From contig JAZRVF010000026.1 in NCBI GenBank assembly GCA_045599005.1, forward strand, positions 1 through 64,000: 64,000 bases of DNA. Reading direction: 5' to 3'. This document shows positions 46,494 through 53,977 of this stretch, one piece after another (position 1 is the stretch's first letter; each line of letters starts with the position of its first letter). The stretch comes from Treponema_I sp045599005. GTDB taxonomy: Bacteria > Spirochaetota > Spirochaetia > Treponematales > Treponemataceae. Made by a program: the position numbers and the translations under genes. Under the pieces are notes generated by a model. It saw only the letters and a list, made by a program, of their open reading frames with translations. It was not told the DNA's origin and did not search any database.

Positions 46494-47294
46494 ATGATTT
46501 TTAGTTATTATCCCGGATGCACCTTAAAATCTAAGGCAAAGGAACTTGACCAGGCCGGTCGTGCGGCTATGGAAAAGTTGGGTGTTTCACTTGAAGAAGT
46601 GGAAGACTGGCAGTGCTGCGGTGGCGTTTATCCCACAGGAAAAAACGAGATCGCATCAAAGCTTCCTTCTGTTCGTGCCCTGGCTGCTGCCCGTGACAAG
46701 GACCAGCCATTGGTAACGCTTTGTTCAGCCTGCTACAACGTGATCAAGCAGGTGAACAATGACATGCAGAATGATTCAAATACTATCCTCAAGGTAAACA
46801 ACTACCTTTCTGCAGATGGTATTGAGTATCATGGTGAAGCAAAAGTCCTTCATTTTCTTGAAGTGTTGCGTGATGAAATTGGTTGGGACAAAGTAAAGGC
46901 AGCAGTTACAAATCCCTTCACCGGTAAAAAAATCGGTGCTTACTACGGATGTCTGCTGCTTCGTCCTGGAAAAGTCCTTGATTTTGATGATCCTGAGAAT
47001 CCTCAGATCCTTGAGGACTTTATCAAAGCTATCGGCGGAACTCCCGTGATTTATGCTCAGCGCAATGAATGCTGCGGTGCTTATGTAGGAATTGAGGATT
47101 CATCAGTTCCGGAGCAGCGTACAAAGGCAATCCTTGAGAATGCTGAAGACATGGGTGCAGATTTCCTGGTTACCAGCTGCCCGCTCTGCCGCTACAACCT
47201 GAATAAGAACAAAGGCGATTCAAAGCTTGAAGTGATTTATTTTACCGAGCTCCTTGCAGAAGCGCTGGGAGTTAAGGAGGCTGTGAATGCTTGA
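46494..47294 (+). CDS. hdrB: Heterodisulfide-reductase-like subunit B (HdrB)
   Basis: 266 residues with two CCG domains. First: YYPGC at residues ~6-10, then WQCCGGVYP, then CSACYN. Second: YYGCLLLRPG, then RNECCGAYVG, then CPLCRYN. In HdrB these bind unusual non-cubane [4Fe-4S] clusters that reduce a disulfide. In this operon no heterodisulfide or DsrC partner is seen, and the last genes encode a fumarate reductase. I infer that HdrB passes electrons to that enzyme, as CCG domains do in thiol:fumarate reductase TfrB. A AAGGAAAC site precedes the ATG; the end overlaps hdrC by 8 bases. Confidence 0.87.
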   Translation: MIFSYYPGCTLKSKAKELDQAGRAAMEKLGVSLEEVEDWQCCGGVYPTGKNEIASKLPSVRALAAARDKDQPLVTLCSACYNVIKQVNNDMQNDSNTILKVNNYLSADGIEYHGEAKVLHFLEVLRDEIGWDKVKAAVTNPFTGKKIGAYYGCLLLRPGKVLDFDDPENPQILEDFIKAIGGTPVIYAQRNECCGAYVGIEDSSVPEQRTKAILENAEDMGADFLVTSCPLCRYNLNKNKGDSKLEVIYFTELLAEALGVKEAVNA

Positions 47295-47682
47295 AAGCGA
47301 AATCCAGAATTTCAAGAACCTGATTCTTGAAACTTCCGGTGTCAATCCAAAGAAATGTATGGTTTGCGGAAAGTGTTCTGGTTCATGCCCAAACTATGAT
47401 GCAATGGAGTATCATCCGCATCAGTTTGTACAAATGGTGGAAAACGGTGAGATTGAACCTTTGCTCAAGTCAAAGTCAATCTACATGTGCATGACTTGCT
47501 TTGCTTGTCTGGAACGCTGTCCCCGCCAGGTGGAACCTGCAAAACTGATTGATGCTGTCCGTACAGTAGTAGAACGCGAGCGCGGTCCTCTTCATCTGGA
47601 TCCGGCTGACGTTCCCGCAAAAATCGATGCTGATACACCTCAGCAGCTGCTGATGAGTGCTTTCAGAAAGTATCGCAAATAG
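47287..47682 (+). CDS. hdrC: Heterodisulfide-reductase-like subunit C (HdrC)
   Basis: 131 residues. Two [4Fe-4S] motifs, CMVCGKCSGSCP and CMTCFACLERCP, separated by ~45 residues, and the YHPHQFVQMVENG helix are typical of HdrC. It is a soluble electron relay between HdrA and HdrB; there is no membrane domain as in HdrE-linked systems. A AAGGAGG site lies inside the hdrB end, and translation is probably coupled. Confidence 0.9.
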   Translation: MLESEIQNFKNLILETSGVNPKKCMVCGKCSGSCPNYDAMEYHPHQFVQMVENGEIEPLLKSKSIYMCMTCFACLERCPRQVEPAKLIDAVRTVVERERGPLHLDPADVPAKIDADTPQQLLMSAFRKYRK

Positions 47683-47691
47683 GAGTGACAG

Positions 47692-49704
47692 ATGGAAAGA
47701 ATCGGTGTATTTGTGTGTCACTGCGGTACCAACATCGCTGGCACAGTTGACGTAGAAAAAGTTGCGGAAGAACTCGGAAAGGTAAACGGTGTTGTTTATT
47801 CAACACATTATACTTATATGTGTTCATCTGCCGGTCAGCAGATGATCGAAGATCACATCAAGGAAGATAAACTTACAGGTGTTGTTCTTTGTTCATGTTC
47901 TCCCCGTATGCATGAGAAAACATTCCGTGCATGTGCAGAAAGAGCTGGCCTTAACCCATTCAAAGTAGAAGTTGCAAACATCCGCGAACAGTGTTCATGG
48001 GTTATGAAAGACAAGGATGAGGCAACAGAAAAAGCTATTGCTCTTGGAAAAGCAGCAATTGCAAAATCAATTCTGGACACACCTCTGCAGGAAGGTGAGA
48101 CTCCGATGACAAAGCGTGCTCTGGTTATCGGTGGTGGTATTGCCGGTATTACAGCAGCCCTTGATATCGCTGATGCAGGATTCCCTGTTGATATCGTTGA
48201 AAAAGATTACACAGTCGGTGGAAAAATGGCCCGTCTGGACAAGACATTCCCCACACTTGACTGTGCATCCTGTATTGTTACTCCAAAAATGACTGAAGTC
48301 AGTCAGAACCCTAACATCCGCATCCTTTCTTATTCAGAAGTTTGTGGTGTCCGCGGTTATATCGGTAACTTTGAGATTGATATCAAACGCCATCCTCGTT
48401 TTGTTGATGAGACAAAATGTACAGGTTGTGGTGCCTGTGTTGAGAAATGTCCCAACAAGAAAGTCCCGAACGCTTTCAACCTGAACCTGGACAACTGCAA
48501 GGCAATCAATATTCCTTTTGCACAGGCTGTTCCGAAAGTTGCTGCGATCAATGAGACATACTGTCTGCACATGAAGGCAATGAAAAACGGAAAAGACAAT
48601 GTCTGCGGTTTCTGTGAGAAAGCCTGTACAGCTGGTGCAATCAATTTCCACCAGAAAGAAGAGATCCTTACGGAAAAATATGGTGCGATTATTGTTGCAA
48701 CTGGTTACAATCCGATCTCATTGGAAAAATTCGATGAATACGCTTACAGCCAGAGCCCTGATGTTGTCACCTCTCTCGAATTCGAAAGACTCTGCAATGC
48801 TTCAGGCCCTACAAACGGTCATCTTCTCCGTCCTTCTGACGGTAAAGAACCGAAAAACATTGTGTTTGTACAGTGCGTAGGAAGCCGCTGTTCCGCAGAT
48901 TCAGAAAAAGGTCACGAATACTGTTCAAAGATCTGCTGTATGTATACAGCAAAACATGCGATACTTACCCGCGACCATTATCCGGATACAAACTGTTATG
49001 TATTCTACATTGACGTCCGTACTCCCGGAAAACTCTTCGATGAATTCTACCGCCGTGCAGTTGAACAGTATGGTGTTCATTACATCAAAGGTCAGGTAGG
49101 AAAAGTGACACCTCTCTCTGATGGTACTCTGGATGTCCAGGGATCTGATCTGATCCTGAACAAACAGGTTCACATCAAAGCTGATATGGTGGTTCTTGCT
49201 GCCTCAATCGAAGCTGATAAATCTGCCCGCCCGCTGGCAACTATGCTTACAACTTCAATGGACAACAATGACTTCTTCCTTGAAGCTCATGCTAAACTTC
49301 GTCCTGTTGAAAGCCCGACTGCAGGTATCTTCCTTGCCGGCTGCTGCCAGGGTCCGAAAGATATTCCCGAGACTGTTGCCCAGTCATCCGGTGCTGCTGC
49401 AAAGGCCATCTGTCTGCTGGTAAAAGACAAACTCAAGACAGATCCCTGTACTGCAATTCCAAATGAGAATGCATGTAACGGCTGCGGTCAGTGTAAGAAT
49501 GTCTGTCCTTACGGTGCTATTTCTTATATTGAGAAGGATTTCCGTGGTCCGAACAGAACAACAATCACACGCCGCGTTTCTCAGGTAAACAGCGCTATGT
49601 GTCACGGTTGCGGTGCCTGTACGGTTGCCTGTCCTTCCGGAGCAATGGATCTTAAAGGATTCACAAATAAACAGATTTTGGCGGAGGTTGATTCAGTATT
49701 GTAA
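47692..49704 (+). CDS. hdrA: Heterodisulfide-reductase-like flavoprotein HdrA
   Basis: 670 residues, the usual size. N-terminal domain with FVCHCGTNIAGTVD and CSSAGQ. The FAD domain has VIGGGIAGITAALDIADAG and EKDYTVGGKMARLDKTFPT followed by DCASCIVTPKM. An inserted ferredoxin domain has CTGCGACVEKCP and CGFCEKAC. The C-terminal ferredoxin domain has CNGCGQCKNVCP and CHGCGACTVACPSGAM. HdrA carries the FAD that splits electrons between a high-potential route (HdrB) and low-potential ferredoxin in characterised complexes. It is the likely bifurcating centre of the proposed fumarate-reducing complex. AGGAGTG precedes the ATG. A REP-like element follows 5 bases after its stop. Confidence 0.93.
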   Translation: MERIGVFVCHCGTNIAGTVDVEKVAEELGKVNGVVYSTHYTYMCSSAGQQMIEDHIKEDKLTGVVLCSCSPRMHEKTFRACAERAGLNPFKVEVANIREQCSWVMKDKDEATEKAIALGKAAIAKSILDTPLQEGETPMTKRALVIGGGIAGITAALDIADAGFPVDIVEKDYTVGGKMARLDKTFPTLDCASCIVTPKMTEVSQNPNIRILSYSEVCGVRGYIGNFEIDIKRHPRFVDETKCTGCGACVEKCPNKKVPNAFNLNLDNCKAINIPFAQAVPKVAAINETYCLHMKAMKNGKDNVCGFCEKACTAGAINFHQKEEILTEKYGAIIVATGYNPISLEKFDEYAYSQSPDVVTSLEFERLCNASGPTNGHLLRPSDGKEPKNIVFVQCVGSRCSADSEKGHEYCSKICCMYTAKHAILTRDHYPDTNCYVFYIDVRTPGKLFDEFYRRAVEQYGVHYIKGQVGKVTPLSDGTLDVQGSDLILNKQVHIKADMVVLAASIEADKSARPLATMLTTSMDNNDFFLEAHAKLRPVESPTAGIFLAGCCQGPKDIPETVAQSSGAAAKAICLLVKDKLKTDPCTAIPNENACNGCGQCKNVCPYGAISYIEKDFRGPNRTTITRRVSQVNSAMCHGCGACTVACPSGAMDLKGFTNKQILAEVDSVL

Positions 49705-49709
49705 TTTTT

Positions 49710-49774
49710 CTGTCATTCTGAACTTGTTTCAGAATCTAAAAATAAAAGATGCCGAAACAAGTTCGGCATGACAG
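49710..49774. repeat. REP-like inverted pair of hairpins inserted in the hdr operon
   Basis: Left arm 49710-49737 and right arm 49747-49774 are inverted copies of a 28-base unit. Each is itself a hairpin: ATTCTGAA/TTTCAGAAT on the left and ATGCCGAA/TTCGGCAT on the right. The four differences between copies fall in paired positions and keep both hairpins intact. The ends are CTGTCAT and ATGACAG. This looks like a mobile REP/BIME-type palindromic repeat. The right end supplies an ATG that extends the next frame. Confidence 0.75.
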
Positions 49775-49797
49775 TTTATAATCTGAAAAAATTGATT

Positions 49798-50235
49798 ATG
49801 AGTGAAAATAAAAACTGGACACCTAAAATCGTAGCCTTCTGCTGTAACTGGTGTTCTTATGCAGGTGCTGACCTTGCCGGTAACAACCGTCTTGAGTATC
49901 CTGCCAACGTTAAAATTATCCGCATTCCATGTTCATGCCGCCTGAACCCTCTGTTCATCCTGCGTGCATTCCAGCGTGGAGCTGACGGCGTAATTCTTTG
50001 TGGATGTCACCCTGGTGACTGTCATTATTCTACCGGTAACTATTTCGCACGTCGCCGTATGACATTGCTTTTCAGTATGCTGGACTATCTGGGTATTGAA
50101 AAAGCCCGCACACGTGTTGAATGGTGTTCTGCAGCCGAAGGTGTCCGTTTTGCCGGAATCATGAATGACTTCGTTGCAAAAATCACTGAACTGGGTGAAA
50201 ACAAGAAGCTGGAGGATGTAAGATGCAAGAACTGA
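49798..50235 (+). CDS. mvhD: MvhD/FlxD-like [2Fe-2S] electron-transfer subunit
   Basis: 145 residues from the ATG at 49798. The family motifs are IVAFCCNWCSYAGADLAG, RIPCSCRLNP and LCGCHPGDCHY. MvhD/FlxD proteins bind a [2Fe-2S] cluster and connect the NADH- or hydrogen-oxidising module to HdrA. An upstream ATG at 49768 lies inside the REP-like element and would add ten unrelated residues. Neither start has a Shine-Dalgarno sequence, unlike the other genes of the hdr-frd run, all of which have one, so the repeat may have displaced it. The end overlaps the next gene by 13 bases. Confidence 0.87.
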   Translation: MSENKNWTPKIVAFCCNWCSYAGADLAGNNRLEYPANVKIIRIPCSCRLNPLFILRAFQRGADGVILCGCHPGDCHYSTGNYFARRRMTLLFSMLDYLGIEKARTRVEWCSAAEGVRFAGIMNDFVAKITELGENKKLEDVRCKN

Positions 50236-51191
50236 CTTCCACTTTGATTGAAAAGGCCAAAGCCCTTCTTGCTGAAGGAAAAGTCCGGAAGGTAATCGGA
50301 TGGAGAAAAGGTCTTTTTGAGGATGATATTACACCAAGTGTTTTCACAACTGTTGAAGATCTTGAAAAGAACTTTGTTTTCAACAAGTTCTGCGAGGCAA
50401 ACATCTCAAAGTATCTTGTCAAAGTTACAAGAGAGATTGAGATTGCCAAATCTACAACACGCATGAACAACACAATGGCAAAACAGCGTGATCCCAACGC
50501 AGAAGACAAGCCGATTCCTCAGTCAGTCGTGCTTGCTTTCCTTAAACCGGGGGATTCACACTCTTTCACACAGCTTCTCAAGGAATCACGCATCACACGT
50601 GAGGACGTCTATGCAGTGGGTGTTCCCTGTAACTGTTCAATGGACGAGACAAAAACTGAAGGCTGTGACCATTGCCAGGGTAAAAAACATGTCTCCTGTG
50701 ATGAAATCATCGGGGATGTAAAATACTACGAAAACCCCTCACGCTTTGATGAGGTCAGCAGAATTGAGGCGATGACCGCAGATGAGCGACACGAATTCTG
50801 GAAGAACGAATTCAGTCGCTGTATCCGCTGTAATGCATGCCGCAATGTCTGTCCTGCCTGTACCTGTGAAAAATGTGTATTTGACAACAACGCAATGTAC
50901 ACAACACAGAAAGTTGCAGAAACAAGTTTTGAGGAAAGCCTCTTCCACATCATCCGCGCATGGCATGTCGCAGGCCGTTGTACAGACTGCGGTGAATGTT
51001 CCCGCGTATGTCCGGAGCACATCCCGCTGCATCTGCTTAACCGCAAATATGCAAAAGACATCAATGAGCTTTATGGACCATACCTTGCCGGTAGCGATAT
51101 GGAAACAAAACCGCCGATGCTCACCTTTACTGAAGGTGACTGTGAACCGAGCATTGTTTACGACCGCTCAAAAGATGGAGGTGAACAGTAA
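50223..51191 (+). CDS. Iron-sulfur subunit of Flx-type NADH module (FlxC-like)
   Basis: 322 residues. The N-terminal ~170 residues resemble the F420-hydrogenase/formate-dehydrogenase beta-type fold (KALLAEGKVRKVIGWRKG, VVLAFLKPGDSHSF) and include Cys residues in VPCNCSMD and CDHCQGKKHVSC. Two ferredoxin motifs follow: CIRCNACRNVCPACTCEKC and CTDCGECSRVCP. It transfers electrons between FlxA and FlxD in the known HdrABC-FlxABCD systems. The letter assignment (C versus B) is from gene order only. GGAGG precedes the ATG; the stop overlaps the next ATG (TAATG). Confidence 0.8.
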   Translation: MQELTSTLIEKAKALLAEGKVRKVIGWRKGLFEDDITPSVFTTVEDLEKNFVFNKFCEANISKYLVKVTREIEIAKSTTRMNNTMAKQRDPNAEDKPIPQSVVLAFLKPGDSHSFTQLLKESRITREDVYAVGVPCNCSMDETKTEGCDHCQGKKHVSCDEIIGDVKYYENPSRFDEVSRIEAMTADERHEFWKNEFSRCIRCNACRNVCPACTCEKCVFDNNAMYTTQKVAETSFEESLFHIIRAWHVAGRCTDCGECSRVCPEHIPLHLLNRKYAKDINELYGPYLAGSDMETKPPMLTFTEGDCEPSIVYDRSKDGGEQ

Positions 51192-52222
51192 TGCTTTCTA
51201 TCGCTGTTGAGAAAATTGATGAATTGTTCGCAGCAATTGCCAAGAACGAAAAACTCTATCTTCCGGTAGACAACAATTCCGGAAAGGCAGAATTCGAAGC
51301 CTGGGCAGAAGGAAAGAAACTTTCAGAACAGCTTAAGACAGTCCGTTCTGCAAAAGACTTCTTCTTCCCCAAGACTGAACATATGGTAAGCTACCAGATG
51401 AACGGTAAGGAAATTACAGTAGAAGATCCGCGCAAAGACGTTGAGGACTTTGTTGTTTTCGGTGTCCGTGCCTGTGATGCTGCAAGCTTTGCTGTCATTG
51501 ATGATGTTTACCTGAACATGGATCCTGTTGATTCTTACTACAAGAACCGCCGCGATCACGGAACAGTGATCACATTGGCCTGTAACGAACCTGCAAAAGA
51601 ATGCTTCTGCTCAACTTACAAAATTGATGCTGCCAATCCGAAAGGTGATGTTTCAGCATGGAAAGCTGACGGAAAATACTTCTTCCAGGCAAACACAGAC
51701 AAAGGAACAAAACTTCTGGAGTCTGTAAAAGCAGCTCTTGCCGATGCTGATGCAAAAGCGGTTGATTCACTTAAGGCTGACATCACTGCAAAAGTTGAGA
51801 AGCTTCCCTTTGCTCATCTGGATCTTTCAAAATTCCAGGGCAAAGACATGCTTAAGATTTTCAACTCAAAAATCTGGGATAAAGCATCAGAAGCCTGTGT
51901 AGGCTGTGGAACCTGTACTTTCGTATGTCCGACATGTATGTGTTTCGATGTCCGTGACTTCAACACAGGAAAAGGAATCCGCCAGATCCGCTGCTGGGAT
52001 TCATGCATGCACAACGACTTTACTCAGATGGCTGCAGAAAATCCGCGTCACACTCAGAAAGAAAGAAGCCGCCAGAGATTCATGCATAAACTGATGTATT
52101 ACCCGATGGCACACAATGATGTGTTTGCATGTGTCGGTTGTGGCCGCTGTCTGGAAAGCTGTCCGGTTAACATGAATATTGTTAAAGTAATAAAAGCCGT
52201 TCAGGAATCTGACGACATCTAG
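51191..52222 (+). CDS. Iron-sulfur subunit of Flx-type NADH module (FlxB/AsrA-like)
   Basis: 343 residues. The region around FVVFGVRACDAASFAVIDDVY and CNEPAKECFCS (residues ~80-140) is shared with AsrA of anaerobic sulfite reductase and beta subunits of sulfhydrogenases. Two [4Fe-4S] motifs follow: CVGCGTCTFVCPTCMC and CVGCGRCLESCP. It is thought to relay electrons from the NADH-oxidising FlxA. GGAGGTGA lies upstream within the preceding gene. No sulfite reductase catalytic subunit is present nearby, which argues against an asr operon. Confidence 0.82.
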   Translation: MLSIAVEKIDELFAAIAKNEKLYLPVDNNSGKAEFEAWAEGKKLSEQLKTVRSAKDFFFPKTEHMVSYQMNGKEITVEDPRKDVEDFVVFGVRACDAASFAVIDDVYLNMDPVDSYYKNRRDHGTVITLACNEPAKECFCSTYKIDAANPKGDVSAWKADGKYFFQANTDKGTKLLESVKAALADADAKAVDSLKADITAKVEKLPFAHLDLSKFQGKDMLKIFNSKIWDKASEACVGCGTCTFVCPTCMCFDVRDFNTGKGIRQIRCWDSCMHNDFTQMAAENPRHTQKERSRQRFMHKLMYYPMAHNDVFACVGCGRCLESCPVNMNIVKVIKAVQESDDI

Positions 52223-52236
52223 GAGTGAAAAGAGAA

Positions 52237-53067
52237 ATGGAAACCAAAGAATCATTCATTCCTTACGTAGGAAAAATTATTGACATCAAGCAGGAAACTC
52301 CTGATGTTAAAACTTTCAGTGTAGTTGGTCTGGACGGAAAGAAACTGTTCAACCACATTCCCGGTCAGTGTGCAATGCTTATTGTACCGGGTGTGGGAGA
52401 GTCAATGATTTCTATCACCTCTTCACCTACTCTTGAAACACACATGGAATTCTCCATCAAAAAATGCGGCTGTGTGACTGAATGGCTCCACAGCGCAGAA
52501 ATCGGCCAGCAGATCTGTCTCCGCGGACCGGTTGGAAACGGATTCCCTGTAGAAGGTGCTCTTAAAGGCAAAGATATTCTGGTTATCGCCGGTGGTATCG
52601 GTATTGCTCCGGTTCACTCTGTAGTCAACTACATGATGGATCACCGCGAGAACTACGGAAAAATCCAGGTAATCTACGGTGCACGTTCAAAAGCTGATCT
52701 TGTACGTCTTGATGAAATGCAGAACGTATGGAAAAAACAGCCGAACTGCTCAATTGACATCACAATTGACCGCCCTGAGGAAGGTTGGGACGGACACGTG
52801 GGATTTGTTCCTCCGTACATCACAGAACTTAAGCCTGACGCAGGAATGACAGTCATCATGTGTGGACCTCCAATCCTGATCCATATGTCACTGGGAATCC
52901 TGAAAGACCTTGGCTTCAAGGACGAGCAGATTTTCACCACAATGGAAATGCGCATGAAATGTGGTATCGGAAAATGCGGAAGATGTAATATCGGTGACAA
53001 ATTCGTCTGTAAGGACGGACCGGTATTCAGTTTTGATCAGCTTGGAGAACTTCCTCCGGAGTATTAA
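52237..53067 (+). CDS. flxA: FlxA-like FAD/NAD(P)H oxidoreductase
   Basis: 276 residues from the ATG at 52237 with AGGAGTG upstream; a GTG at 52225 lies in that site and is rejected. The ferredoxin-reductase-like FAD domain has ISITSSPTLETHMEFSIKK and LRGPVGNGFPVEG. The nucleotide domain has DILVIAGGIGIAPVHSVVNY and VIMCGPPIL. At the end a PyrK/AsrB-type [2Fe-2S] loop is present (KCGIGKCGRCNIGDKFVCKDGP). It oxidises NADH (or NADPH) for the complex. This makes pyridine nucleotide the likely electron donor for fumarate reduction here. Confidence 0.87.
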   Translation: METKESFIPYVGKIIDIKQETPDVKTFSVVGLDGKKLFNHIPGQCAMLIVPGVGESMISITSSPTLETHMEFSIKKCGCVTEWLHSAEIGQQICLRGPVGNGFPVEGALKGKDILVIAGGIGIAPVHSVVNYMMDHRENYGKIQVIYGARSKADLVRLDEMQNVWKKQPNCSIDITIDRPEEGWDGHVGFVPPYITELKPDAGMTVIMCGPPILIHMSLGILKDLGFKDEQIFTTMEMRMKCGIGKCGRCNIGDKFVCKDGPVFSFDQLGELPPEY

Positions 53068-53081
53068 GCCGCAAATTTGTT

Positions 53082-53105
53082 CTGCGGGTTTTCAGAAACC
53101 CGCAG
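53082..53105 (+). other. Perfect intercistronic hairpin between flxA and frdB
   Basis: CTGCGGGTTT and AAACCCGCAG form a 10-bp stem around TCAG in the 101-base gap before the frdB-like gene. There is no T tract, so RNA processing or 3'-end protection is more likely than termination. Confidence 0.6.
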
Positions 53106-53168
53106 GCGTTGACAGCTTAGCAATTGACGCGCCGACCATGGCGCTCTAAAAAACATAGGAGAATTACT

Positions 53169-53849
53169 ATGGCAGATAAAGAGATGGCCACAATTTATCT
53201 TTTTGGCAAAAAATATGAAGTTCCTGCAGAACTTACAATTATGAATGCTATGGAATATGCAGGTTATCAGCTGAAACGCGGATGCGGATGCCGCAACGGT
53301 TTCTGCGGTGCCTGTGCAACAATCTACCGCATTAAAGGTCAGAATCAGCTTCAGACATGTCTGGCCTGTTCAAAGAAAGTTGAGAATGACATGTACATTG
53401 CCACACTTCCTTTCTTCCCGCTGGTAAAACAGGTTTATGACATGAACAGCATCAAACCTGAGCAGTCAGTGATGATGCAGCTCTATCCCGAAATCTATTC
53501 CTGCGTAGGCTGCAATGCCTGTACACGTGCATGTCCTCAGAGCCTGAACACAATGCAGTACATTGCATACGCACAGCGCGGTGATTTCGCAAAAGCTGCA
53601 GACCTGTCATTTGACTGTGTAATGTGTGGATGCTGCTCAAGCCGCTGTCCCGCTGGAATCAGTCATCCTCAGGTTGCAGAACTCTGCCGCCGTATCAACG
53701 GTAAATACATCCAGCCTCAGACTCAGCACCTGGCTGACCGTGTTGCTGAAATTGAAGCCGGAAAATGCGAAGCAGACATTCAGGCAATGATGGCCAATTC
53801 TTTGGACAAAATCAAAGAACTGTACAATACTCGCGACATTGAGAAATAA
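53169..53849 (+). CDS. frdB: Fumarate-reductase-like iron-sulfur subunit, quinone-site cluster motif altered
   Basis: 226 residues from the ATG at 53169 (AGGAG site). The N-terminal plant-type [2Fe-2S] domain uses Cys41, Cys46, Cys49 and Cys64 (or 67). The C-terminal domain has CVGCNACTRACP (112-122) and CVMCGCCSSRCP (150-160). In quinone-linked FrdB/SdhB the second of these binds [3Fe-4S] because its second Cys is replaced by a hydrophobic residue. Here Cys153 is present, so two [4Fe-4S] clusters are predicted. That, and the lack of frdC/D genes, fits a soluble enzyme taking electrons from HdrB. It is somewhat short for FrdB (about 240). Confidence 0.83.
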   Translation: MADKEMATIYLFGKKYEVPAELTIMNAMEYAGYQLKRGCGCRNGFCGACATIYRIKGQNQLQTCLACSKKVENDMYIATLPFFPLVKQVYDMNSIKPEQSVMMQLYPEIYSCVGCNACTRACPQSLNTMQYIAYAQRGDFAKAADLSFDCVMCGCCSSRCPAGISHPQVAELCRRINGKYIQPQTQHLADRVAEIEAGKCEADIQAMMANSLDKIKELYNTRDIEK

Positions 53850-53977
53850 TCAGGAGATTTCATCCGTTGAACATCCTGACTGCGGGTCTGTTTTCCAGAC
53901 ATCGCATGAATAGTTTTGTTAAAACTAGGAAACGCCTTTTATGGCGGGCTTCGAAATAAAAGAAAGAGGTTAATACA
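53850..53977 (+). other. Structured gap before frdA
   Basis: 128 bases with several short hairpins: GTCTG/CAGAC, GTTTT/AAAAC and CGCC/GGCG. It ends in a GAGGTT ribosome site. No confident promoter was found. Together with the hairpin before frdB it sets the two reductase genes apart from the tightly packed hdr-flx genes. Confidence 0.4.

Noticed and set aside
49768..49797. Upstream ATG for mvhD
   Set aside because: Lies in the REP-like element, adds ten unrelated residues and lacks a ribosome site.
50223..53067. Anaerobic sulfite reductase (asrAB) operon
   Set aside because: AsrA- and AsrB-like proteins are present but there is no AsrC, and hdrABC plus mvhD identify an Flx module.
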